From: an uncultured Oscillospiraceae bacterium
Lineage (GTDB): Bacteria; Bacillota; Clostridia; Oscillospirales; Ruminococcaceae
Assembly: GCA_900542145.1 (NCBI GenBank)
Contig: UQMF01000012.1
Span: forward strand, 1-64,000
Direction of reading: 5' to 3'
DNA length: 64,000 bases
The notes under the pieces: generated by a model
Told to the model about the DNA's origin: nothing
Database searches by the model: none
Seen by the model: only the letters and a program-made list of their open reading frames with translations
Translations under genes and position numbers: made by a program
Shown: in pieces, positions 16,953 to 25,514 of the stretch
Position numbering within the stretch: the stretch's first letter is position 1
Layout: every line of letters starts with the position of its first letter

Positions 16953-17828
16953 ATGATCTTTCAGCAGGAATTCCAGACCGCCGACCAGCCTGAGAAGAAT
17001 CATGCCACCTGCGCGGTATATCATACCAGCGAGGATGGAAATTATCCTCTGCACTGCCATTCGTACTATGAGATATCCTACGTTATCAGCGGCGAACGCT
17101 ATGAGGTCATAAACGGCAGACCGTATAATATAAAGGAGAATACACTGGTGTTCATTCCACCTCTGGCTTTTCATGCGAACTACAATGTCCGCGCCACCGA
17201 CGTTGCAGTAATACAATTCTCAACGGGATTTCTTCGGGACACGTCCTCCGTGATGAGCGATTCGCTGATACTCAGACGCCCGGACGGGCTTTCCCCGGTT
17301 TTCTCACCAGAATCCGGCGGTGGGATCTACAATGTGCTCCAGAGAATAATCGAAGTGTGCTCTGCCGGCGGACCGGAAAATTATGCGCCCGTCACCGTGC
17401 TGACCGACCAGTTCCGCAAGAACGGAATGGTGCTGGAGCTCGTCGCAGCGCTGCTTCATGAGAACTGCGTCATTCCCGTCGAGGGAGCCGGAATTTCCAC
17501 CCAGAACGTAAGGCTTGACCGTATAATTGAACATATCATGAGCCACCCGGCTGAGAAGCTGGACATGAAAACTGCCGCCGCAATGGCAAATATGAGCTAC
17601 TTTGCGTTCAGCCGGAAATTCAAATCTGCAGTCGGACTGAATTTTTCGGATTACTGCAACCTGCTGCGCATACGCTTTGCGGAGGACAAGCTGATATCTA
17701 CCGATATGCCGATCTCCGATATAGCGGCTGAGATCGGCATAGATACGCCCAGCTACTTTTCAAGGCTGTTCAGGAATACAAACGGGATATCTCCGCAGGA
17801 ATTCCGAAACAGAAACCGCTCCCGCTGA
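16953..17828 (+). CDS. AraC-family transcriptional regulator
   Basis: A 291-residue regulator. The N-terminal half is a cupin-like sensor (PLHCHSYYEISYVISGE, then IPPLAFHANY). The C-terminal 100 residues hold two helix-turn-helix motifs (MKTAAAMANMSYFAFSRKFK and ISDIAAEIGIDTPSYFSRLF) and the family end SPQEFRNR. The ATG at 16953 has GGAGG eight bases upstream and is preferred to a TTG at 16902. It converges with the GH5 gene, and the sugar kinase precedes it. Control of nearby carbohydrate genes is plausible but not shown. Confidence 0.88.
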   Translation: MIFQQEFQTADQPEKNHATCAVYHTSEDGNYPLHCHSYYEISYVISGERYEVINGRPYNIKENTLVFIPPLAFHANYNVRATDVAVIQFSTGFLRDTSSVMSDSLILRRPDGLSPVFSPESGGGIYNVLQRIIEVCSAGGPENYAPVTVLTDQFRKNGMVLELVAALLHENCVIPVEGAGISTQNVRLDRIIEHIMSHPAEKLDMKTAAAMANMSYFAFSRKFKSAVGLNFSDYCNLLRIRFAEDKLISTDMPISDIAAEIGIDTPSYFSRLFRNTNGISPQEFRNRNRSR

Positions 17829-17864
17829 CGTGCTATAATCCCATGCGCTGGACACCATAGGCGT

Positions 17865-19010
17865 TCACTGTTCCTTTTCTGCCTTTGACGGTGCGATAAG
17901 CTTTTCGATGAATTCCGGGTTTCTGAATCTTGCGTTGTTGCGGTCGTACTCATCGCCGGAGGTATCCCAGAGGATAGGGCAGGCGCCTATTTCGTACATT
18001 GCGGAGGAAACGTCCAGCATATAGGATTCTTTGGTTTCGCGCGTCTTGTTCTTTCCGAAGCAGCCATATTCTCCGACTATGACGGGTATCCCGTTGTCGA
18101 TGAAGGTCGTTTTGAGCAGGTCCATACAGCGGTTCAGCTCCGCAATGTCGGATTCGCTGCCCCAGTCGGTCTTTGCCTTGCCCCAGTCAGCGTCCTTTTC
18201 AAGTATTGTCAGCGTTGACGGATTGTAGTAATGCACCGAAACCGCAAGGCGTCCGGCCGGGTCGCTGGGCATTTTGAAAAGCTCATCGCAGGTGAGGTCT
18301 ATATCCGTGTTGTAACCGGAAATCAGCAGGTGGCGCTTTGCGTTGTTGCCGCCGGTCGCTCTCACGGTATCAACGAACGCCTGATTTACCCTGTTCACAA
18401 GGTCGTAGGAGGACTGCTTTTCAGCGCCGTTTGTTCCGCTGTACCTGTTCCAGAGACTTTCCCAGCCGAGCGCCTCATTCTGGGATTCAAACACCAGCTT
18501 GTCGCCACGATCCCTGAACAGTTCGGCTATCTGCTTCCACATAGTGGTGTAGCGTTTCATGTTTTCGTCAACGTTCTCCGGGAACTTGCTGATCCAGCCG
18601 TTGTCGTAGTGAATGTTGACTATAACGTACATTCCAGTGCCTAGCGCCATATCAACGACTTCCTGTACCCTATCGGCATAATCGGGATTTATTGTGTATG
18701 TACCATCGTCCGCCATCATATTCGACCACGCTACCGGAATACGCAGTACGCCGAATCCGGCGTCAGCATAGCCCTGGATATCCTCGGCGGTTATTATCGG
18801 GCTTCCCCATGCTTTTTCGTAGCTTGATGGAGAAGATCCGTTTATCCAGTCACCGCAGGATTCCAGCGTGTTCCCGAGGTTTATCCCATAACCCATTTCG
18901 CGTACGACATCCATGGTAGAAATGTCGCGCATTCCATTGTTCGAGCTGTCGCAGCCGGACATCATTACAGTCATGATAACTGCAAGTATCGCGGAAATTA
19001 TACTGTTCAT
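17865..19010 (-). CDS. Lipoprotein glycoside hydrolase family 5 (endoglucanase/mannanase-like)
   Basis: A 381-residue secreted, lipid-anchored glycanase. The signal peptide ends in a lipobox with Cys20 (VMMSGC). The GH5 fold is shown by GYGINLGNTLE near the start, LRIPVAW, NIHYD with a conserved His, the acid/base Glu179 in ESQNEALG and the nucleophile Glu314 in VIVGEYG. No dockerin or carbohydrate-binding module is present. The ATG at 19010 follows AGGGGGAT; an earlier in-frame ATG at 19028 has no such site. GH5 enzymes cut beta-1,4-glucan, mannan or related chains; the exact substrate is open. It is alone on its strand between remnants of rhamnose genes. Confidence 0.9.
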   Translation of the reverse strand: MNSIISAILAVIMTVMMSGCDSSNNGMRDISTMDVVREMGYGINLGNTLESCGDWINGSSPSSYEKAWGSPIITAEDIQGYADAGFGVLRIPVAWSNMMADDGTYTINPDYADRVQEVVDMALGTGMYVIVNIHYDNGWISKFPENVDENMKRYTTMWKQIAELFRDRGDKLVFESQNEALGWESLWNRYSGTNGAEKQSSYDLVNRVNQAFVDTVRATGGNNAKRHLLISGYNTDIDLTCDELFKMPSDPAGRLAVSVHYYNPSTLTILEKDADWGKAKTDWGSESDIAELNRCMDLLKTTFIDNGIPVIVGEYGCFGKNKTRETKESYMLDVSSAMYEIGACPILWDTSGDEYDRNNARFRNPEFIEKLIAPSKAEKEQ

Positions 19011-19164
19011 TATTATCCCCCTGTGCATAGTGCATAAAGTTTTTTCCTTTCTGATTTAATTTTACAATATATTATCTTATATCGCAACGGGCGGATTTGC
19101 GAATTACTTATACTTTTTTGCTCTTTTTATGCAAAGGATTTATTTCCCAGGTCTGCATTTGTTT

Positions 19165-19392
19165 TATTTGCTCAGATTGCCGCCGTTGCGTTCATGCCAG
19201 CCCTGCTCCCAGCCGTCGCTGCACATACGGATAAAATCCTGCATTATTCCTGACCAGACATCGCCGAAAGGTGCGGTTTTCGGTTCTTCCTGCTTTACCA
19301 TAAGTCCGGTCATATCGCGCCGGATTCCTGCATTTCACGTATTGCTTCATGCGGCATGAGCAGCGCATTGAGGAACGCTTCCTGCACATTAC
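19165..19392 (-). pseudogene. Remnants of L-rhamnose isomerase end and RhaD start
   Basis: On the minus strand NVQEAFLNALLMPHEAIREM resembles the C-terminal region of L-rhamnose isomerase. A two-base insertion then shifts the frame into MVKQEEPKTAPFGDVW. This runs straight into IMQDFIRMCSDGWEQGWHER followed by NGGNLS, a hallmark of the N-terminus of rhamnulose-1-phosphate aldolase. A stop follows at once. The rhaD C-terminal fragment lies at 15159-15375 on the same strand. The assignment of the aldolase part is firmer than that of the isomerase part. Confidence 0.55.
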
Positions 19393-19398
19393 GCACGC

Positions 19399-20727
19399 CT
19401 GCCGACCATCGTTGCATTCATAGGCGGAATAATCGGTATGCTTATCGGTTTTTCACCGGCGGGTCTGAATTACCAGATGCTCGATACATATGCGTATTTC
19501 TCTCTTCCCGAATTTGCGCCGGTTTATCCGGTGTACCTCATAATATACAGCGTTGTAATGCCGCCTGTTATCTCAATGATAGTGAACACGCTCGTCATCA
19601 ATAAGCGCCTTTCGCAGACCGCGCTCTCGCTTATGCGCAACGAGCAGAAAACCGCGCGTTACAGCAGCGTCAGGATCAGGAGCAAGAACTTTATCCGCAG
19701 ATTCCAGATAAGGCAGATGCTGCGCGAGATGCGTACGGGGATAACCGTTCTTCTGAGTATGCTGTTTTCGCTGCTTGTTCTCATGCTCGGCGTTGACTGC
19801 TATTACCTCTGCGAAAACGTAAGGATAGATACTATCCGCGACACAAAATATGAATACATGTATACGCTGAAATACCCTGAATCCACAGTCCCCGAGGGCG
19901 GAGAAGCCTGCTTTGCAAAAACGCTTTCAAAGGAACAGCTGGGATATAATCTGGACGTAACCGTAATGGGTATCGACAGCGATAACAAATATTACAATGC
20001 AGAAACACACAAGGGCAAGAGCCTTATCACAGCGAGCAAATCAGTGGTTGAACGCTACGGAGTAACCACCGGAGATAAATTCATACTCACCGACAGCGCG
20101 AATTCCATGGACTATGCTTTCACTGTTGCCGATACATGCGATGAAAGCGCAGGGCTTATGGTATTTATGGATATCGACAGCATGCGGGAGCTTTTTGGCG
20201 AGGACGATGATTATTACAACTGCGTCCTTTCTGACAAGCCTCTTGATATAGACGAGGGCAGGCTTTACGGCACGACCACAAAGACTGATATCGAACGTTC
20301 CGCGTCTGTTTTCACGGAGCTTATGATGTCGATGATCGTTATGCTGATCGTGATAGCGATAATAATTTTCTTTGCTGTGATGTTCCTTATGCTGAACGTT
20401 ATGGTAGAGCGCGCCTCGTTCGGAATTTCACTCGTCAAGGTGTTCGGCTACAAGACAAGGGACGTAAAGAGGCTTTATCTCAATGGAAATGCGCTGCTTA
20501 TATCAATAGGCGCGCTCATAGAAATTCCGCTTTCAAAGCTTATCATAGATAAGGTGTTTCCGCTGTTTATCCCGAATGTCACTAGCGGAATAAACCTTGT
20601 ATTCCCACTGTATATTTATCCGATAATCTTTGGCGGAACAATGGCCGTTTACTATGTTATAACCGCTATTCTTGTCAGAAAGCTCGGTAAGATCACGCCT
20701 GCCGAGGTTCTGAAAAACAGGGAGTAA
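19399..20727 (+). pseudogene. FtsX-type ABC transporter permease, N-terminally truncated
   Basis: About 440 residues of a large ABC permease of the FtsX/MacB type. The frame opens without a start inside a membrane segment (PTIVAFIGGIIGMLIG). It has a second helix, a soluble extracellular domain of about 170 residues, two more helices near the C-terminus (MMSMIVMLIVIAIIIFFAVM and YPIIFGGTMAVYYVITAILV) and the typical end KITPAEVLKNRE. Related proteins usually exceed 750 residues, so the first half is lost, as is the ATPase gene. The truncation point abuts the rhamnose-gene remnants. Confidence 0.75.
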
Positions 20728-20773
20728 ATCATATCTCGGGGACTGCCGGAACGATCTGGCGTCACAAAAAAAG

Positions 20774-20804
20774 TGTGGGTGGAAACTATTGGTTTCCACC
20801 CACA
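20774..20804. terminator. Bidirectional terminator
   Basis: TGTGGGTGGAAAC and GTTTCCACCCACA form a 13-bp stem with a five-base loop. Seven A precede it and TTGTTT follows it, so it can serve both the permease remnant (plus) and the tetR remnant (minus). Confidence 0.8.
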
Positions 20805-20818
20805 TTGTTTATCCTGCT

Positions 20819-20953
20819 TTAAATTGACTGAACCTCTGCATTGACATGTACGGTCGTCTTGCGTATCCCCTTAGTTTCGAAGAGCCGGAGAGCTGCTTCC
20901 TTGATTTGTCTGATTATCTCCTGGCGCTTTTTCTCGCTGAAAATTACGGGCAT
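20819..20953 (-). pseudogene. TetR-family regulator, N-terminal stub
   Basis: The 44-residue frame starts MPVIFSEKKRQEIIRQIKEA and continues ALRLFETKGIRKTTV, the first helix and start of a TetR DNA-binding domain. It then breaks into unrelated residues and stops, so the recognition helix and the ligand domain are missing. AGGAGG precedes the ATG, and promoter and candidate operator are still intact upstream. TetR genes often sit next to ABC exporters, which fits the truncated permease beside it. Confidence 0.7.
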
Positions 20954-20973
20954 TGTCGGATTCCTCCTGTTCT

Positions 20974-21033
20974 AAATGACTATCTTGATTATCGGTCATT
21001 TGTATTATATTACACTAACTCAGTTCTTGTCAA
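20974..21033 (-). promoter_or_regulatory. Promoter and palindromic operator of the tetR remnant
   Basis: On the minus strand TTGACA (21033-21028), 18 bases and TATAAT (21009-21004) form a strong promoter. Between it and the gene, AAATGAC (20974-20980) and GTCATTT (20995-21001) form an inverted repeat of the size bound by TetR dimers, with inner TATC and ATCG close to symmetry. Confidence 0.65.
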
Positions 21034-21300
21034 GAGCAGAATCCGAAAAAGTGGTTGTAAAAGGTAAGGCATAGTGCTATAATAAAAGAAGAATGCCGCG
21101 CGCCATTAATATGCAGCACAAATAGCGGCTGCTCAGAAACAAAACAGCCTGCTCCATTCAGACATTTCCAGATTTTTTGGAGCATTACGGAACTGATCGG
21201 AGCAGACACGGGCACCTCCTGCTGATAAAATAAACTAGGGTTCCTGGACAGAACCTGCTTTAAAAGCATAGAGTTAAATATAGCTAACTGGAGGTACATA
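21034..21300. other. Leader region of the ECF operon
   Basis: No gene is recognised here. CTGCTCC (21149-21155) is inverted at 21199-21205, and a small stem GGTTC/GAACC lies near 21239-21258. A strong ribosome site (GGAGGT) precedes the ATG at 21301. No known riboswitch pattern was recognised, though the length would allow a regulatory leader. A consensus promoter was not found. Confidence 0.4.
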
Positions 21301-21888
21301 ATGAACAAGAAAAGGATACAGCCAAAGGACCTGATAACTGTGGGAATCTTCTCGGCAATAATGATGGTGGTGTGCTTCGCGGTGTCAATGCTAGGATTTA
21401 TTCCGATCTTCATTCCGCTGCTGTCCGTGGTAGTCCCGATCGTGGGAGGGATCCCGTTCATGCTTTTCCTGACAAAGGCGCAGCAATTCGGCATGGTCAC
21501 TATCATGGGACTTATCGTGGGGATCCTCACCGGACTGCTCGGCATGGGCGTGTGGGTCATTCTCACTATGTCGCTGTTCGGCTTCATTGCCGACCTCGTT
21601 TTCCGTTCCGGGGAATACAAGAGCTCAGTTAAGAGCATTATCGGCTACGGAGTTTACTCCCTCGGAATGATCGGAAACTATATCCCGATAATATTCGCCC
21701 GGGACAGCTATGGGGAAATGCTCCTCGGCAGCGGATTCAGCCAGGAATACGTTGACACCATGATGGGATATATGCCGGACTGGTCGCTGCTTCCGCTGTT
21801 CGCCGCAAGCTTCGTTTCCGGAGTTGTCGGCGCACTCATCGGCAAGGCGCTGATGAAGAAGCATTTCGTCCGCGCAGGTATCGCGTGA
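21301..21888 (+). CDS. ECF transporter S component, MptD/Trep_Strep family
   Basis: The substrate-binding membrane subunit of an energy-coupling factor transporter, 195 residues, with about five or six hydrophobic helices. The layout (KDLITVGIFSAIMMVVCFAV at the start, GIPFMLFLTKAQQFGMVTIM, and a closing helix before a basic end) matches the Trep_Strep family of putative S components. The substrate of this family is not established. The stop codon overlaps the start of the T-component gene. GGAGGTACATA precedes the ATG. Confidence 0.8.
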   Translation: MNKKRIQPKDLITVGIFSAIMMVVCFAVSMLGFIPIFIPLLSVVVPIVGGIPFMLFLTKAQQFGMVTIMGLIVGILTGLLGMGVWVILTMSLFGFIADLVFRSGEYKSSVKSIIGYGVYSLGMIGNYIPIIFARDSYGEMLLGSGFSQEYVDTMMGYMPDWSLLPLFAASFVSGVVGALIGKALMKKHFVRAGIA

Positions 21889-22610
21889 TGGCAGGTACGC
21901 TTTCGGCAGTCCGCACGGGGAAGCGCTCGGTATTCGACCCACGCACCAAAATACTGCTGGTCATCATGATCATCGCGATAATGATGAGCGGCGGCGGAAT
22001 CCTAATTGTGTACCTGCGCTGGGCGCTGATCGCAGTCCCGTTTATTCTCCTGCTGTCGGAACGGAAATTCCGGACAGCGTTCATCTACGCCGGAGTTTAT
22101 ACGATGGCTTACATCTCGCAGATCCTGCTTATGCCGATAGCCACCGGCGCGGTGAATCTGCTGCTGGTGGCGCTGGGTATTGCAGCGCGGTTCATGCCGG
22201 GTATCGCGATGGCTTCCTACATGGTCAGCACGACCACTGTGAGCGAGTTCATGGCGGCGATGGAGCGCATGCACATTCCGCAGAAGATAACGATTCCCAT
22301 GTCGGTGATGTTCCGGTTCTTCCCCACGGTCGGGGAGGAATACGGCAGTATCGGCGACGCAATGAGAATGCGCGGAATACGCTTCTGCGGCGGTAAGCCG
22401 GCGAAAATGCTGGAATACCGCATGGTACCGCTTATGATATCCTGCGTAAAGATAGGCGACGAGCTTTCTGCAGCGGCGCTCACCCGTGGACTTGGCGCTC
22501 CGGTGAAGCGCACGAATATCTGCAGGATAGGCTTCGGCGCGTGGGACTTAGTCGCGCTGCTGCTGTGCGCAGCTGCATTCGCGGCAATGATAATCAGCAA
22601 ATTCATCTGA
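21888..22610 (+). CDS. ECF transporter T component (EcfT/CbiQ family)
   Basis: The transmembrane coupling subunit, about 240 residues. FDPRTKILLVIMIIAIMM near the N-terminus is a typical EcfT opening. The cytoplasmic coupling helices carry the A-R-G-type signatures as AMRMRGIRF and ALTRGLGAP, which contact the ATPases. Start choice is between GTG at 21885 and ATG at 21888; both overlap the S-component stop and imply coupled translation. The ATPase gene follows after 12 bases. Confidence 0.85.
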   Translation: MAGTLSAVRTGKRSVFDPRTKILLVIMIIAIMMSGGGILIVYLRWALIAVPFILLLSERKFRTAFIYAGVYTMAYISQILLMPIATGAVNLLLVALGIAARFMPGIAMASYMVSTTTVSEFMAAMERMHIPQKITIPMSVMFRFFPTVGEEYGSIGDAMRMRGIRFCGGKPAKMLEYRMVPLMISCVKIGDELSAAALTRGLGAPVKRTNICRIGFGAWDLVALLLCAAAFAAMIISKFI

Positions 22611-22622
22611 CAGGAAGAAAAC

Positions 22623-24089
22623 ATGATCGAGATACAGAATGTGAATTTCAGATACAGCGGCGGACGCGACGAGGCGGGTCTGCACAACATTACGCTCACC
22701 GTTCCGGACGGGGAAGTACTGCTGGTCTGCGGAGGCTCCGGCTGTGGGAAATCCACGCTGACGCGGCTTGTCAACGGGCTTATTCCGCATTTCTATGACG
22801 GGGAGCTTTCCGGAAAGGTGACCGTGAACGGCGTGGATATTGCGGAGGCTCCGCTGTACGACACCGCGAGAATAGTAGGCTCCGTGTTCCAGAATCCGCG
22901 GTCGCAGTTCTTCAACGTAGACACCACAAGTGAACTCGCGTTCTCCTGCGAAAACATGGGAATGCCGGAACCTGAGGTGCGCTCCCGAATGGAGAAGGCG
23001 GTGGGGGAATTGAACCTCCGTCCGCTGCTGGACCGGAGCATATTCGAGCTGTCCGGCGGCGAGAAGCAGCGTATTGCCTGCGGCTCCGTGAGCACGCTTT
23101 CCCCGGCGGTCATGGTTCTGGACGAGCCCACTTCCAACCTTGATTTCCCGGGCATTGAGAGCCTGCGTAAAATCATCGAGATGTGGAAGTCCCAGGGACG
23201 CACGGTGATAGTCGCGGAGCACCGCCTGCACTTCCTGCGAGGGGTCGCGGACCGCGTGATCTACATGGATTCCGGGGAGATCATGGAGCAGTTCAGCGGC
23301 GCGGAATTCTTCGCGAAGTCAGCCGGATTCTTTGAGCAGCGCGGACTCCGTGTGCCGGAGCTGACCCGGGTGTTCGACCGGGAATTCCCGGAGCACAAAC
23401 CGACGGGAACCTTTGCGCTGAGGGATCTCAGCTGCTCCTACAAGAGCGGAGTCACGGCGCTCGATATACCGAATGCAGAGCTTCCGCTGGGCTCCGTTAT
23501 CGCGGTCATCGGAAGCAACGGCGCCGGGAAGACTACGTTCATGCGGTCGTTCTGCGGACTCATTAAGAAGTGCAGGGGAACCCTTGAACCGGGCGGAAAA
23601 TCGCTCACTTCCCGGAAGCGTATAAAGTGCTGCTACCTTGTCATGCAGGACGTGAATCATCAGCTGTTTACCGAAAGCGTTCTTGATGAAGTTCTGCTTT
23701 CAATGGATAACGAGGATATCCCGGCGGCTGAGGAGATACTCCGCAGTCTTGACCTGCTGGAGCTGAAGGAACTCCACCCGATGTCGCTTTCCGGCGGGCA
23801 GAAGCAGCGCGTCGCAATAGCGTCGGCACTGGCTTCCGGTCGGGAGTTCATCGTGTTTGATGAGCCGACCAGCGGACTTGATGCCGGGCATATGCAGCAG
23901 GCGGCGGAGTGCATTCTCAGACTGAAGGAGCAGGGCAGGAACGTGATGATAGTCACCCATGACCCGGAGTTCATCGCGTGCTGCTGCGATTACGCGGTGA
24001 GGATAGAGCGCGGCAGGATCTCGGAGCAGTACTCGCTTGACCGGAGCGGCAGGGAAAGGCTCCGGGAGTTCTTTATCGGAGGTGCGTAA
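22623..24089 (+). CDS. ECF transporter ATPase with two fused nucleotide-binding domains
   Basis: The 488-residue protein joins both ABC ATPase domains that power the ECF transporter. Domain 1 has Walker A GGSGCGKST, signature LSGGEKQR and Walker B VMVLDEPTSNLD. Domain 2 has Walker A GSNGAGKTT, signature LSGGQKQR and Walker B FIVFDEPTSGLD. It thus replaces separate EcfA1 and EcfA2 proteins. Together with the two preceding genes this completes a dedicated (group I-like) transporter. The stop overlaps the start of the AraC regulator by one base. Confidence 0.9.
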   Translation: MIEIQNVNFRYSGGRDEAGLHNITLTVPDGEVLLVCGGSGCGKSTLTRLVNGLIPHFYDGELSGKVTVNGVDIAEAPLYDTARIVGSVFQNPRSQFFNVDTTSELAFSCENMGMPEPEVRSRMEKAVGELNLRPLLDRSIFELSGGEKQRIACGSVSTLSPAVMVLDEPTSNLDFPGIESLRKIIEMWKSQGRTVIVAEHRLHFLRGVADRVIYMDSGEIMEQFSGAEFFAKSAGFFEQRGLRVPELTRVFDREFPEHKPTGTFALRDLSCSYKSGVTALDIPNAELPLGSVIAVIGSNGAGKTTFMRSFCGLIKKCRGTLEPGGKSLTSRKRIKCCYLVMQDVNHQLFTESVLDEVLLSMDNEDIPAAEEILRSLDLLELKELHPMSLSGGQKQRVAIASALASGREFIVFDEPTSGLDAGHMQQAAECILRLKEQGRNVMIVTHDPEFIACCCDYAVRIERGRISEQYSLDRSGRERLREFFIGGA

Positions 24090-25036
24090 TGGTAAGTGTG
24101 AACGGCGAGCTTGGCGGCAATATCCGCAAGGTCTGCGAGGACGACATGTGCGGGGTCTATCAGCTGAAGGACGACACCGGCGAGGGACTTATGACGGTCT
24201 ATCAGGTGTTCCCGGGGTGCATGCTGATATACAACGATTTCCACATGGAGCAGTGGAATTCGCAGTATGTTCCGAACGCAGATATGTTCTGTATCGACCA
24301 CTGCCGGGAGGGGCGGCTGGAATGGCAGTCCGGCGACCGGTACTTCTACATAGAGGGCGGCGACATGCAGGCGAATTCTCGGCAGAAGCACTGTGGGGAT
24401 TTCTCGTTTCCGCTGAAGCACTATCACGGGCTGACTGTTGGATTCGACATAAACCAGGCGGAGCAGTCGCTTCCCCACGTCATGGAGGGATTTTCCGTTG
24501 ATCTGCGGAAGCTCCGGGACAAGTTCTGCGCCAACGATAAGACTTTTGTAATGCGCGCCGGAAAGCAGATAGAGCACGTTTTTTCGGAGCTTTACGACCT
24601 GCCGGAGAAGGTGCGCCAGCCGTATTTCAAGATAAAGGTGCTGGAGCTCCTGCTGTTCCTTGACGCACTGGAGATCCCGGAGGCCTGCGGCGAGCGGCAG
24701 TATTTCTACAAGGCGCAGGTGGACAAGGCACGGGATATAGTCACGCTGCTGACCTCCGACCTGGAGCGGTGGTACACGCTGGAGGAGATATCCGAGAAAT
24801 TCGACTTTCCGCTGACGTCGCTGAAAAAGTGCTTCCAGGGAGTTTACGGCTGCACCATCGCCGCATATATGAAGGAATTCCGCATGAATGCCGCGGCAGG
24901 AATGCTCAAGCGCACCGACGAGCCGATAATCTCGATAGCCTCCCGGGTGGGATACGACAATCCCGGTAAGTTCGCGGCGGCGTTCCGTTCCGTGCTCGGA
25001 GTTACCCCGAGCGAATACCGCAGGCTGAATGCCTGA
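24089..25036 (+). CDS. AraC-family regulator co-transcribed with the ECF operon
   Basis: A 315-residue regulator. The N-terminal part is a sensor domain without a clear cupin motif but with several Cys, His and acidic residues (CIDHCREGRLEW). The C-terminal 100 residues hold the AraC DNA-binding domain: YTLEEISEKFDFPLTSLKKC, then ISIASRVGYDNPGKFAAAFR with the closing GVTPSEYRRL. GGAGGTGCGTA precedes the ATG, and the one-base overlap with the ATPase gene shows coupling. It probably controls this transporter, in response to the imported compound or to metal or siderophore status; that is inference. Confidence 0.85.
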   Translation: MVSVNGELGGNIRKVCEDDMCGVYQLKDDTGEGLMTVYQVFPGCMLIYNDFHMEQWNSQYVPNADMFCIDHCREGRLEWQSGDRYFYIEGGDMQANSRQKHCGDFSFPLKHYHGLTVGFDINQAEQSLPHVMEGFSVDLRKLRDKFCANDKTFVMRAGKQIEHVFSELYDLPEKVRQPYFKIKVLELLLFLDALEIPEACGERQYFYKAQVDKARDIVTLLTSDLERWYTLEEISEKFDFPLTSLKKCFQGVYGCTIAAYMKEFRMNAAAGMLKRTDEPIISIASRVGYDNPGKFAAAFRSVLGVTPSEYRRLNA

Positions 25037-25090
25037 ATGGAGCATTCCGGACGGTATGGAGCTTAAAAGGCGGCTCAGCTGTGCTAACAG

Positions 25091-25370
25091 GTCATCAAGG
25101 CGTTCAGCCAGTCCACGGATTCCTGCCAGAAGTACGCGGACTCCGTGCGCTCGTTCAAGGATTGCATGCTGGCGTGGTTCCGCTCCATCTGGGGCTGATG
25201 AGCCTGGGCGGCGCAGTGCGGCGATTTTGTTTCGCGGCTGGAGCAGGGCTGGGACACTCCTGCCGGAGAAGCCGGTGGGAAGCTCTCCGGCGGCGAGCGC
25301 CAGCAGATAGCTATTGCCCGGGCAATACTCAAGAACGACCCGGTGGTAATTCTGAACGAAGCGCAGTTAC
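25091..25370 (+). pseudogene. ABC exporter (permease-ATPase fusion) remnant
   Basis: One frame first reads VIKAFSQSTDSCQKYADSVR, a cytoplasmic loop of type I ABC exporters. It hits a TGA at 25196, then continues with GDFVSRLEQGWDTPAGEAGG and KLSGGERQQIAIARAILKND, the signature region of the ATPase. The sequence ends in VILNEA, where VILDEA is expected in Walker B. Hundreds of residues, including Walker A, are deleted. ABC exporters of this kind often follow Trep_Strep-type ECF operons, so this was probably the next operon gene. Confidence 0.75.
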
Positions 25371-25480
25371 AGTGCTCTATCGCAAGGCTGAGGGCTTTAC
25401 CTCTACCGCTCGGATTTCCCGGTACAGAAGGATCACGAAGCCTGATAAGGATAGCGCCGTTTGATGGCGCACGATATAGA

Positions 25481-25514
25481 AATCCGGCGGTGGGATTCCA
25501 TCGCCGGATTTTTA
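25481..25514. terminator. Bidirectional terminator
   Basis: AATCCGGCG (25481-25489) and CGCCGGATT (25502-25510) with a T-run to 25513 terminate transcription on the plus strand. The stem also lies directly beyond the lipase stop codon at 25515 on the minus strand. Confidence 0.8.

Noticed and set aside
21034..21300. A riboswitch in the leader of the ECF operon
   Set aside because: Inverted repeats exist but no conserved pattern of a known class was recognised.
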